Counted from the first letter of the stretch, positions 1-6,105 are shown. The stretch is DNA of 9,187 bases from Hyphomicrobiales bacterium (GCA_003133345.1 PKXB01000075.1:19663-28849); one strand, 5' to 3'. The notes: generated by a model from the letters alone, not told the origin. A program made the numbers and translations.

Positions 1-210
1 GCGCTCGATCACAAGCGCGAGTTGACCGGCAAATGGGGCTGGATGCTGGTGAGCGGCATTGTCGATCTGGTGCTGGGTGCGATGATTTTCGGCGGCCTGC
101 CGAGCACGGCGGCCTGGGCGATCGGGCTCCTGGTCGGCATCAATATGGTGTTCGGCGGCGCGGCGCTGATCGCCATGGCGCTGCATGCGCGCAATAGCGC
201 GCAGGCGTAG
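1..210 (+). CDS. HdeD/DUF308 family membrane protein, C-terminal part (5' end outside window)
   Basis: The frame is open from base 1 and ends with TAG at 208-210, so only about 69 C-terminal residues are visible. They show a short charged stretch (HKRELTGKW) and then two hydrophobic, glycine-rich membrane segments, WMLVSGIVDLVLGAMIFGGL and AWAIGLLVGINMVFGGAALI, with a short polar tail. This repeated segment pattern with G and D inside the membrane helices is typical of the HdeD/DUF308 family. HdeD in E. coli is an inner-membrane protein linked to acid resistance; most alphaproteobacterial members have no tested function. A TTG at 22 could serve as a start, but the continuous upstream frame and the family length (about 180-200 residues) make truncation by the window edge far more likely. 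It converges on tctA with only 10 bases between the two stop codons. Confidence 0.8.
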   Translation, partial: ALDHKRELTGKWGWMLVSGIVDLVLGAMIFGGLPSTAAWAIGLLVGINMVFGGAALIAMALHARNSAQA

Positions 211-220
211 GACCTGACCA

Positions 221-1757
221 CTACGTCTCTATCTCGCCGGCTTCCGCCTCGGCCAGCTTGTCGCGCCAGTTCTTGCGCTTGAGCACGAAGGTGAGCGCCG
301 ACAGCCCCAGCATGATGGCGCACGTGATCAGCAGTCCGAGCGAGATCGGCCGGCTGAAAAAGATCAAGTAGTCGCCGTTCGACATGATCAGCGATTGGCG
401 CAGGCTCTGCTCGAACAGCGGCGCGATCACCAGGCCAAGCACGAGCGGCGCCGGGTCGAAGGCGAATTTGCGCAAGGCATAGCCGAGCACGCCCATGATC
501 AGCATGATGTAGACGTCGACGATCGAGTGGCTCACCTCATAGACACCGACGATGCAGAACACGATGATGAGCGGATAGAGATAAGCGTAGGGGATGCGCA
601 ATACGGTGACGAACAGGCCGACCAGCGGCAGATTGAGCGCCAGCAGCATCAGGTTGCCGACATACATCGACGCCACGAAGCCCCAGAACACATCCGGATG
701 CTCGGTGACCAACTGCGGCCCCGAATTGACGCCCTGCACCATCAGTGCGCCCATCAGCACGGCCGTAATCGGGCCGGTTGGAATGCCGAGCGCCAGCATC
801 GGCACGAAGGCGCCGGTGGAAGCCGAATTATTGGCCGATTCTGGACCGGCGACGCCGGCGACCGCGCCATGGCCGAATTCTTCCGGATGCTTGGAGACGC
901 GGCGCTCCAGCGCATACGAAAGAAAGCTGGAAATGATGTGCGCGGAGCCCGGAATAATGCCGATGATGAAGCCGAGCACGCTGCCGCGCGCGATCGGCAT
1001 GATGGATTCGCGCCATTCTTTCCGGTTCGGCAATAGCTCGCGCAATTTCGGCGTGATGACTTTGCCGACCACCGTGTGGCTCGGTGTCGACAGGATTTCG
1101 CCGAGGCCGAACAGGCCGACCGCCACCGGCACGATGCCGATGCCGTCGCCGAGTTCGGCAAGATCGAAGCTGTAGCGAAAATGGCCGGTCATGTTGTCGA
1201 TGCCGACCATGCCGAGCAGCAGGCCGATGCAGGCCATCAGCAGCGTGCGCACCAGCGACGACGATGACATGTAAGTAAGCGAGGAAGATCAGGCCCAGGG
1301 TCAACATCGCCGTGTATTCCGGCGGGCCGAACTTCAAGGCGATGGTTGCGAGCGGCGGCGCGACCAAGGTCAGCATGATCACGCCGAAAGTGCCGGCGAC
1401 CCAGGAGCCAACCGCCGCGATGCAGAGCGCGGCGCCGGCGCGGCCTTTCTTGGCCATGGCGTTGCCGTCGATACAGGTCATTACCGACGAAGCCTCGCCG
1501 GGAATACGCATCAGGATCGAGGTGGTGGAGCCGCCATATTGCGAGCCGTAATAGATGCCGGCGAGCATGATCACGGCTTGCGTGGCATTAAGCCCAAAGG
1601 TCACCGGCAACAGGATCGAGATGCCCGACAAGGGCCCGATGCCCGGCAGCACGCCGACCAGCGTGCCGACTACGCAGCCGAGGAATGCGTACCAGAGATT
1701 GTCGAGCTGGAAGGCGATGCCAAATCCATGCGCCAGGCTGATCAGAGTATTTTCCAC
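221..1757 (-). pseudogene. tctA: Tripartite tricarboxylate transporter large membrane subunit TctA, split by a +4 frameshift
   Basis: TctA is the 10-12 helix permease of TTT systems (PF01970); it carries the receptor-delivered carboxylate inward using the ion gradient. The 5' part starts with GTG at 1757, 10 bases after the tctB stop, with AGGA 8 bases upstream. It carries the N-half signatures GVLPGIGP (residues 35-42) and GIYYGSQYGGSTTS (67-80), then IPGE. At residue 161 (LIFLAY) the frame breaks at a tandem GTAAGTAA (1271-1278). The homology resumes at 1270 in another frame (MSSSSLVRTLLMACIG) and runs to TGA at 221, with the second-half signatures GIIPG, KHPEEFG and PESANNSASTGAFVP. Removing one 4-base unit gives a 510-residue protein, normal for TctA. 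As it stands, the first frame stays open to 828 but yields an Arg/His-rich out-of-frame tail. The 349-residue 3' part has an ATG at the junction but no ribosome site. It is either a recent pseudogene or a sequencing/assembly error; no slippery motif is visible. Confidence 0.88.
1271..1278. repeat. 4-bp tandem duplication (GTAA GTAA) that breaks tctA
   Basis: On the plus strand two GTAA units lie side by side; on the coding strand this reads GCTTAC TTAC ATG. With one unit the codons are GCT TAC ATG TCA (AYMS), which joins the two TctA halves at the expected FLAYM-S/S position. With two units the frame shifts and continues as AYLHVIVV. The lesion is not in a homopolymer, so it is less likely than most frameshifts to be a simple base-calling error. 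Confidence 0.85.
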
Positions 1758-1767
1758 GAAGGAGGTC

Positions 1768-2208
1768 CTAGAAGCTGTATTCAGGAAGGGGCGTCTTGAG
1801 CCCGTACACGAAAGAAACGTAAGTGAACAAGACGATGGCGATGCAGTAAATGCCGGCGCGTATTGGATTGCGCCGCTCGATCACAATCAGCAGCGTGACC
1901 ATCATCAAGAGCATAGTGATAGTGAAGCCGAGATGCTCATAGAGCGCGATCGCGACGGCGGTGATGCCGGTGACCATCATGGCATGCTTGCCGTCTCCCC
2001 AGCCCAGTTCGGCGAATGGACCGCTTTCCCTCGCACGCAAAATCAGCATCAGGCCGAAAATGATGGTCAGCGTGGCGACGATCATCGGCAGGAAGCCGGA
2101 GCCGGGCATGGATAACTGTCCGACCGGCAGATCGCGGCTGAGCGCGATGATGGCCGCACCGAATATAACGAAGGCGGCGCCCGCCACGTGATCTGCGCGT
2201 AGAATCAT
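1768..2208 (-). CDS. tctB: Tripartite tricarboxylate transporter small membrane subunit TctB
   Basis: This 146-residue protein is the small four-helix subunit of a TTT transporter (PF07331), which pairs with TctA in the inner membrane. The start is taken as ATG 2208 (MILRADHVAG): that gives the usual length of about 150 residues, and the frame upstream only translates the GC-rich repeat and the antisense of DUF559. Hydrophobic segments are AGAAFVIFGAAIIAL, SGFLPMIVATLTIIFGLMLI, AMMVTGITAVAIAL plus ITMLLMMVTLLIVI, and IYCIAIVLFTYVSFVYGL. The SMPGSGFLP turn after the first helix is a family feature. The start overlaps the DUF559 stop as ATGA (2205-2208), so translation is probably coupled to it. 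The tctA GTG start follows 10 bases after the stop. The gene looks intact although its partner tctA is frameshifted. Confidence 0.85.
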   Translation of the reverse strand: MILRADHVAGAAFVIFGAAIIALSRDLPVGQLSMPGSGFLPMIVATLTIIFGLMLILRARESGPFAELGWGDGKHAMMVTGITAVAIALYEHLGFTITMLLMMVTLLIVIERRNPIRAGIYCIAIVLFTYVSFVYGLKTPLPEYSF

Positions 2209-2699
2209 GATAGTCCCGTCGCCCGCGAGCCCTTGCGAGCGCGGGGAGGGGTCAGGGGTGGGGGCTCCTGAACCGCGCTTTCGGCGATAGTTTGGTGAAT
2301 GACAGTCATCACACCTTCGATATTTTGCATCACATCGTAATTCCAAAAGCGCAACACACGGTAGCCTTGCGATCTAAGATATGCCGTCCGCGTTTCATCG
2401 TGTGTGGCCATCATGGCTGCTGTGTGGGTTTCACCGTCAATTTCGATTACGAGCCGTTTCTGATGGCAGGCAAAGTCTGCGAAGTAGGGGCCGATCGGAG
2501 CCTGCCTGCGAAAATGTGAAATGCCGATCGGTTGCTTTTTCAAATTTCTCCATAATTTTCTTTCCGGCCCGGTAACTTCGCGACGCAAGTGGCGCGCTGT
2601 TACAATACGCTGTTGCCGTTTTGGCTGCCGCAGAGCGTTCATCACAGCACCCCCACCCCCGACCCCTCCCCACGCTTCGCGGGGGAGGGGAGAAGTCAT
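2205..2699 (-). CDS. DUF559 endonuclease-like protein (PD-(D/E)XK / Vsr-like fold), with repeat-encoded ends
   Basis: Residues about 28-140 match the DUF559 domain (PF04480), whose members are related to Vsr-type endonucleases. Visible features are the basic helix TARHLRREVTGPERKLWRNL, then FRRQAPIGPYFADF (63-76, D75), the core LVIEIDGETH (E86, D88, H92), and the RVLRFWN strand near 115-120. The acidic D...ExD pattern is consistent with a nuclease active site; activity is inferred. The N-terminal 19 residues (SPLPREAWGGVGGGG) and the C-terminal tail (QEPPPLTPPRARKG) are not part of the domain and are translated from flanking inverted repeats. Two starts are possible: ATG 2699, overlapping the receptor-1 stop as ATGA with GGGAAA upstream, or ATG 2642 (MNALRQ) with a GGGGG run 7 bases upstream. 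The second gives the usual DUF559 N-terminus. It has no obvious role in transport and looks like an inserted passenger in the operon. Confidence 0.8.
   Translation of the reverse strand: MTSPLPREAWGGVGGGGAVMNALRQPKRQQRIVTARHLRREVTGPERKLWRNLKKQPIGISHFRRQAPIGPYFADFACHQKRLVIEIDGETHTAAMMATHDETRTAYLRSQGYRVLRFWNYDVMQNIEGVMTVIHQTIAESAVQEPPPLTPPRARKGSRATGLS
2238..2264. repeat. Left GC-rich inverted repeat of the DUF559 cassette
   Basis: This 27-bp G-rich segment (core GGGGAGGGGTCAGGGGTGGG) is the reverse complement of 2650-2676 at 25 of 27 positions. It encodes the PPLTPP-type tail of the DUF559 ORF. Just outside it, CCCGCG (2222-2227) and CGCGGG (2240-2245) could form a small hairpin. The composition resembles the GC-rich repeats scattered between genes in Hyphomicrobiales genomes, an assignment made from memory. 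Confidence 0.8.
2650..2676. repeat. Right GC-rich inverted repeat of the DUF559 cassette
   Basis: This is the C-rich partner of 2238-2264 (core CCCACCCCCGACCCCTCCCC), in inverted orientation on the other side of the DUF559 domain. The outer ends of the two copies are 439 bp apart. It encodes the Gly/Trp-rich N-terminal extension of the DUF559 ORF and lies just upstream of the alternative ATG at 2642. Confidence 0.8.
2663..2690. repeat. Palindromic hairpin at the right end of the DUF559 cassette
   Basis: CCCCTCCCC (2663-2671) pairs with GGGGAGGGG (2682-2690), and inside it CGC (2673-2675) pairs with GCG (2679-2681) around a TTC loop, with one bulged A. No T run follows on either strand, so it is not a typical Rho-independent terminator. 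It partly overlaps the 27-bp inverted repeat, so the local hairpin and the long-range stem cannot form together. It lies 6 bases downstream of the receptor-1 stop on the coding strand. Confidence 0.7.
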
Positions 2700-3661
2700 C
2701 CCTGTTTCCCGATGGAAATCACGGCTTCGTCGGTGCGTTTGCCGTCGATGTCCCAGAATTTCTGGAAATCCGGCCCATCGAGATAGGCCAGTTCCTGGCC
2801 GGCGTTATTGAGCACGGCCAGTAAAGCCTCGCTGTGCGCCGCCTGCTTGATGGCAGCGCGCAGCGTGGTGACGATCGACTGCGGCGTGCCTTTCGGCGCG
2901 AAAATTCCCACCCACAGATAGTATTCGACGTCATAGCCGAGTTCCTTCAACGTTGGCACGTCGGGCAGGAACTTCGAGCGTGTCGCGCCGAACGTCGCCA
3001 GCGGACGCAGCTTGCCGGCGTTGATATGCGCGAGTGTGGCCGACACCGACTGCGTCGTCACCTGCGCATTGTTACCGAGGATGGCGGTGATGGCCGGGCC
3101 GCCGCCATTGGTCGGCAAATGACGCAGCTTCAAAGGGCCCGTCGCCTTTTCCAGATAGGCCAATGGCAAATGCGTGGCGCCATAAAGCCCGCCGGAACTG
3201 AACACCATGTCCTGTTTGGTCTTAGCGGCGTCGATGAATTCCTTCACCGTCTTGTAGGGCTGCTGGTCGTTGACCAGGAGTAGGACTGGGTCGGCGACCA
3301 GCCGCGCCAGCGGAATGAAATCGGCGCGCGACGTTTTCACCGGACGGCCGAATAGTTTGTCCACTTCCGCATAACCGGAAATGCCGGTGTTGTGCGACAG
3401 CAGCGTGTAGCCATCCGGCTTGGCGGAGGCGCCGACCTGTCCGGCGGCACCGGCCTTGGTTTCGACCACCACCGGCTGCTTGAGGACCGGCTCCATGCTG
3501 GCGGCCAGCGGCCGGGTCACGAGATCGTTGATGCCGCCCGGCGGAAACGCGTTGATGATGGTGATCGCGTGCGAGGGAAAAATCTCTTGCGCGAATCCCG
3601 GTCCGGCCGCGAGCGCGGTTGCGGACGCGGCGGTGCCGATGACGAAGCTGCGCCGATCCAT
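2696..3661 (-). CDS. Bug/TctC-family periplasmic solute receptor (receptor 1)
   Basis: This 321-residue extracytoplasmic binding protein of the TctC/Bug family (PF03401) would capture an organic acid and hand it to TctA/TctB. The start ATG 3661 has GGAAGGA 5 bases upstream. The N-terminus MDRRSFVIG followed by a hydrophobic stretch and GFAQE looks like a Tat-type signal peptide cut after about residue 25. The mature part begins with PSHAITIINAFPPGG (first strand and ligand loop), with KPDGYTLLSH at 81-90, LPTNGGGPAITAILGNNAQV in mid-protein and LPDVPTLKELGYDVEYYLW near the C-terminal third. It is clearly paralogous to receptor 2 upstream. Against that protein it lacks four residues after G77 (VGASAKPDG versus VGAQVAANAKPDG), in a loop usually present in the family; this may alter ligand binding. 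The stop overlaps the DUF559 start as ATGA. Confidence 0.92.
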   Translation of the reverse strand: MDRRSFVIGTAASATALAAGPGFAQEIFPSHAITIINAFPPGGINDLVTRPLAASMEPVLKQPVVVETKAGAAGQVGASAKPDGYTLLSHNTGISGYAEVDKLFGRPVKTSRADFIPLARLVADPVLLLVNDQQPYKTVKEFIDAAKTKQDMVFSSGGLYGATHLPLAYLEKATGPLKLRHLPTNGGGPAITAILGNNAQVTTQSVSATLAHINAGKLRPLATFGATRSKFLPDVPTLKELGYDVEYYLWVGIFAPKGTPQSIVTTLRAAIKQAAHSEALLAVLNNAGQELAYLDGPDFQKFWDIDGKRTDEAVISIGKQG

Positions 3662-3707
3662 GTGTTCCTTCCCGAGTATTACTGCGGGATTATCCCAGCT
3701 ATTTTAT

Positions 3708-3751
3708 CAAAGACGAAAGCCGCGCGATCACCGGATGGTGAGGCGCGCGGC
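3708..3751 (-). terminator. Hairpin with T-rich tail between the two receptor genes
   Basis: On the minus strand GCCGCGCG (3751-3744) pairs with CGCGCGGC (3726-3719), with an inner CACC/GGTG pair, followed by TTTCGTCTTTG. It lies 28 bases after the receptor-2 stop. It could be a partial Rho-independent terminator or a processing/stabilising hairpin that gives receptor 2 mRNA a different level from the downstream genes. Receptor 1 may then have its own promoter in the AT-richer stretch 3675-3715, though no clear -35/-10 pair is visible. Confidence 0.55.
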
Positions 3752-3779
3752 GTCCGAAACGTGCGGAGCCTGCATTCCG

Positions 3780-4763
3780 TTATCCCTGCACGCGGCCGAT
3801 GTTCTTGACCGCATCTTCAATGCGCGCGGCGTCGGCATCCCAGAACTTCGCGAATTCCGGCGCATCGAGGTATTCGACCTCCTGGCCGAGATTGGCCATT
3901 GAATTCTTGAAGATGTCGGTGGCCACCGCCTGCTTGAGCGCGGTGCGCAGATAGGTCACCACCGGCTGCGGCGTGCCCTTCGGCGCGAACATGCCGACCC
4001 ACAGGTAGTATTCGATGTTGTAGCCAAGCTCCTTCATAGTCGGCACGTCGGGCAGCGCCTTCGGTCGCTTGGCGCCGAACAGCGCGAGCGGCTTGGCCTT
4101 GCCGCCCTTGATCTGGGCGAGGCAGGCCGACACCGACGACACCAGCACCTGGGCATTGTTGCCGAGGAACGCGGTGAGAGCCGGCCCGCCGCCATTGGTG
4201 GGCAGGTGGCGCAGCTTCAAGCCGCCGGCCGCCTTCATGTACAGCGCCGTCGGGATATGCAGCGCGCCATAGAGACCCGAAGACGAGAAGATGATCTGGT
4301 CCGGCCGCTTTGTGGCGTCGTCGGTGAGGTCCTTCAGCGTCTTGTAGGGCTGCTGATCGTTGACGATGAGCACGCAGGGGTCGGCGACGAAGCGCGCCAG
4401 CGGAATGAAATCGGCACGGGTGAATTTCACCGGCCGGCCGAACAACTTGTCGACCTCGGCAAAGCCGGAGATCGATGTGATGTGGGACAGCAGCGTGTAG
4501 CCGTCGGGCTTGGCGTTGGCGGCCACCTGCGCGCCGACCGCGCCGGCGGCGCCGGCCTTGGTTTCGATCACCACCGGCTGCTTGACGATCGGCTCCAGCA
4601 CGGCGGCGAGCGGGCGGGTCACCACGTCGGACGCGCCGCCGGGAGGGAACGGGTTGATGATTGTGATCGCGTGCGACGGATAGGTGTCCTCGGCGAAAGC
4701 GGGCCGAATGCTGAAAGCGGCGGCAGTGGCGGCACTACCGGCGACAAAATGGCGTCTGTCCGT
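3780..4763 (-). CDS. Bug/TctC-family periplasmic solute receptor (receptor 2), start codon apparently ACG
   Basis: This is a second TTT receptor (PF03401), very similar to receptor 1 throughout: PSHAITIINPFPPGG, KPDGYTLLSH, LPTNGGGPALTAFLGNNAQV, LPDVPTMKELGYNIEYYLW. The shared signal-peptide region TDRRHFVAGSAATAAAF...AFAED aligns without a gap to receptor 1 (MDRRSFVIG...FAQE) if residue 1 is the ACG at 4763-4761. That gives 327 residues. A G-rich ribosome site (GGGGGGA) lies 4-10 bases upstream of the ACG, and no ATG, GTG or TTG is nearby. The only conventional start in frame is TTG at 4844, directly after the cyclase stop. It lacks a ribosome site and would add 27 unrelated residues before the twin-arginine motif. 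So ATG has probably mutated to ACG, leaving weak initiation or a silenced gene; the rest of the frame is intact. Confidence 0.85.
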   Translation of the reverse strand, partial: TDRRHFVAGSAATAAAFSIRPAFAEDTYPSHAITIINPFPPGGASDVVTRPLAAVLEPIVKQPVVIETKAGAAGAVGAQVAANAKPDGYTLLSHITSISGFAEVDKLFGRPVKFTRADFIPLARFVADPCVLIVNDQQPYKTLKDLTDDATKRPDQIIFSSSGLYGALHIPTALYMKAAGGLKLRHLPTNGGGPALTAFLGNNAQVLVSSVSACLAQIKGGKAKPLALFGAKRPKALPDVPTMKELGYNIEYYLWVGMFAPKGTPQPVVTYLRTALKQAVATDIFKNSMANLGQEVEYLDAPEFAKFWDADAARIEDAVKNIGRVQG

Positions 4764-4774
4764 GGAATCCCCCC
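4761..4774 (-). promoter_or_regulatory. Ribosome-binding site and non-standard ACG start of receptor 2
   Basis: The coding strand reads GGGGGGATTCC ACG GAC AGA CGC. The paralogue starts ATG GAT CGG CGC at the same point. The spacing from the G run to ACG suits initiation, so the site looks like a normal start whose T became C. ACG starts are known but rare and weak in bacteria. Confidence 0.6.
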
Positions 4775-4803
4775 AAAAAGGTGTGTAGCCGGCGACGGCC
4801 GGC
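4775..4803 (-). terminator. Weak hairpin plus T5 between cyclase and receptor 2
   Basis: On the minus strand GCCGGC (4803-4798), loop CGTC, GCCGGC (4793-4788), then 8 bases and TTTTT (4779-4775). The stem is short and the T run is offset, so it may only attenuate or stabilise the transcript. Its position inside the extension that a TTG 4844 start would translate argues mildly for the later start of receptor 2. Confidence 0.3.
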
Positions 4804-4844
4804 CTTGTTATTGCAGCGATGCTATCGCCCGCAGCGGTCGCCAA

Positions 4845-5621
4845 TCAAGCATCAATGATCGCCACCGCCCGCGTCCAGCCGGCGGAGCCGCCGCGCACCT
4901 TCACCGGAAAGCAGCTCACCAGGAAGCCCTTGGCCGGCAAGGTTTCGAGATTGTGCAGCTTTTCGATATGGCAATAGCCGATTTCGCGCCCGGCGCGATG
5001 GCCTTCCCAGATCAGCTTGGGATCGTGAGTCTCGGCGTATTTCTGCTTGGTGTAGACGAACGGCGCGTCCCAGCTCCAGCCATCGGTGCCGGTCACGCGC
5101 ACGCCGCGCTCGAGCAGATAGAGCGTCGCCTCGCGGCCCATGCCGCAACCCTTGGCGACATAGTCGGGACGGCCATAGGCTTCGCCAGCGCTGGTGTTCA
5201 CCAGCACGATTTCAAGCGGTGAAAGCGTGTGGCCGATGCGCTTGAGCTCGGCCTCCACGTCGGCCGCACTCGCCACATAGCCGTCGGGGAACATGCGGAA
5301 GTCGAGTTTCACGCCGGGCTGCAGGCACCAGTCCAGCGGCACCTCGTCGATGGTGATGGCGCGCTTGCCGTGATCCATGGTGGAGGCGAAGTGCCAGGGC
5401 GCGTCGAGATGGGTGGTGCAATGGGTGGATAGCCGCACCCATTCGAAACCCCAGCCCTCGCCGTCGGGCAGGTCTTGCTTTTTCAATCCGGGAAAGAACT
5501 TGAGAACGTCGGCGGCGGTCGCCTGATGATTGAGATATTCGATCTTGGGGCCGTAGCCGGGCGGGTCGGCGGCCACATCGTTTTCGAGCGGTACCGAGAT
5601 GTCGACGATCTTGCGCGGCAT
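4845..5621 (-). CDS. Cyclase-family (kynurenine formamidase-like) metal-dependent hydrolase
   Basis: This 258-residue protein belongs to PF04199, a family of metal hydrolases acting on amide, formamide or lactone-like bonds. The metal-site motif is [11 protein letters not shown] (residues 67-77: H67, H71, D73, H77), matching the family H-x-G-T-H-x-D-x-P-x-H pattern except that the usual Gly is Thr. Other features are the start [23 protein letters not shown] in the second half and RAVAIIDA at the end. No signal peptide is seen, so it is probably cytosolic. ATG 5621 (MPRKIVDIS) is preferred over ATG 5666, because the extra 15 residues have no family match and would cover the operator-like dyad. 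It is the first gene of the TTT operon and probably acts on the imported compound or an early product; the substrate is unknown. Confidence 0.87.
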   Translation of the reverse strand: MPRKIVDISVPLENDVAADPPGYGPKIEYLNHQATAADVLKFFPGLKKQDLPDGEGWGFEWVRLSTHCTTHLDAPWHFASTMDHGKRAITIDEVPLDWCLQPGVKLDFRMFPDGYVASAADVEAELKRIGHTLSPLEIVLVNTSAGEAYGRPDYVAKGCGMGREATLYLLERGVRVTGTDGWSWDAPFVYTKQKYAETHDPKLIWEGHRAGREIGYCHIEKLHNLETLPAKGFLVSCFPVKVRGGSAGWTRAVAIIDA

Positions 5622-5641
5622 GTCGCTATGACCGATGTTGG

Positions 5642-5665
5642 TGAGACAGAGCCATGTCAGTCTCA
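5642..5665. promoter_or_regulatory. Operator-like dyad in the divergent cyclase/DUF1330 control region
   Basis: TGAGACAGA (5642-5650) and TCAGTCTCA (5657-5665) form an inverted repeat matching at 8 of 9 positions around a 6-base spacer, 24 bp in all. It lies in the 77-base gap between two divergent starts, where a dimeric repressor or activator could control both directions. No clear -35/-10 boxes are visible and no regulator gene lies in the window, so function is inferred from symmetry and position. Confidence 0.5.
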
Positions 5666-5698
5666 TTCAACACAACGACACTGTCCAGGAGCTAACAC

Positions 5699-5989
5699 AT
5701 GTCGGCTTATTGGGTTGCGCGTTCGAAAATCAACGATCCGGTCGAGTACAAGAAATATACCGACCTAGTGCCCGCCATCATCGCCAAGTTCGGCGGCAAG
5801 GTGCTGGCGCGCGGCGGACGTTTCCAGATCATGGAGGGCCCCGCCAAATTCAGCCGCTTCATCGTGATCGAGTTTCCGACCCTGGAGCAGGGCGCCGCCT
5901 GCTTCACATCGCCGGAATACGACCGCGCCGCGGCCTTCCGGCGCAGCGGCGCCGGCGAGGTCGAAACCATCATGGTCGAGGGGGTTTGA
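5699..5989 (+). CDS. DUF1330 domain protein
   Basis: This 96-residue protein spans one DUF1330 domain (PF07045), a small ferredoxin-like alpha/beta fold that often dimerises. It has the typical start MSAYWVARSKINDPVEYKKY, then KFGGKVLARGGRFQIMEGP, the strand FIVIEFPTLEQG, and SPEYDRAAAFRRSGAGEVETIMVEG. The ATG is preceded by AGGAG at 5687-5691, 7 bases away, giving a confident start. The function of the family is not established. It is divergent from the cyclase/TTT operon and may share its control region. The next gene downstream is 116 bases away, so co-transcription is possible but not shown. Confidence 0.9.
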   Translation: MSAYWVARSKINDPVEYKKYTDLVPAIIAKFGGKVLARGGRFQIMEGPAKFSRFIVIEFPTLEQGAACFTSPEYDRAAAFRRSGAGEVETIMVEGV

Positions 5990-6093
5990 AGCGCGCCCAC
6001 CATGCGGTGCGGTTTACGAGGCGGTTGCGAATACTAAGCACTAGCGAAAGTGGGCCGAATGGGCCTAAACTGCCGTAAAACGACAATAAATCA

Positions 6094-6104
6094 GGGAGGA
6101 CGAC
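6094..6104 (+). promoter_or_regulatory. Strong ribosome-binding leader GGGAGGACGAC (first copy)
   Basis: GGGAGGACGAC lies one base before the ATG of the first binding-protein gene. An identical 11-mer directly precedes the second gene at 7529-7539, in a similar A-rich context. The core GGAGGA is a near-ideal Shine-Dalgarno sequence, fitting high expression of periplasmic binding proteins. Confidence 0.75.
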
Positions 6105-6105
6105 C

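Noticed and set aside
395..1036. 213-residue plus-strand frame opposite tctA
   Set aside because: Composition is His/Gln/Arg/Asp-rich and low in hydrophobics, typical of an antisense shadow of a membrane protein gene. The minus strand carries clear TctA signatures.
1268..1285. Programmed ribosomal frameshift in tctA
   Set aside because: No slippery heptamer, stop codon near the shift, or upstream ribosome-like site is visible. A tandem 4-mer is better explained as a duplication.
2209..2346. N-terminal extension of tctB to 2346
   Set aside because: The extra 46 residues are the GC-rich repeat and the DUF559 gene read in another frame. The family length starts at 2208.
2205..2699. DUF559 unit as an insertion sequence
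   Set aside because: There is no transposase, and no target-site duplication could be identified outside the repeats. It is kept only as a candidate cassette.
5622..5666. Cyclase start at ATG 5666
   Set aside because: The 15 extra residues do not look like the family N-terminus, there is no ribosome site, and the operator-like dyad would fall inside the gene.
5990..6105. Sigma-70 promoter upstream of the first binding-protein gene
   Set aside because: TTGCGA and TACTAA-like words occur but without acceptable spacing, so no promoter is called.
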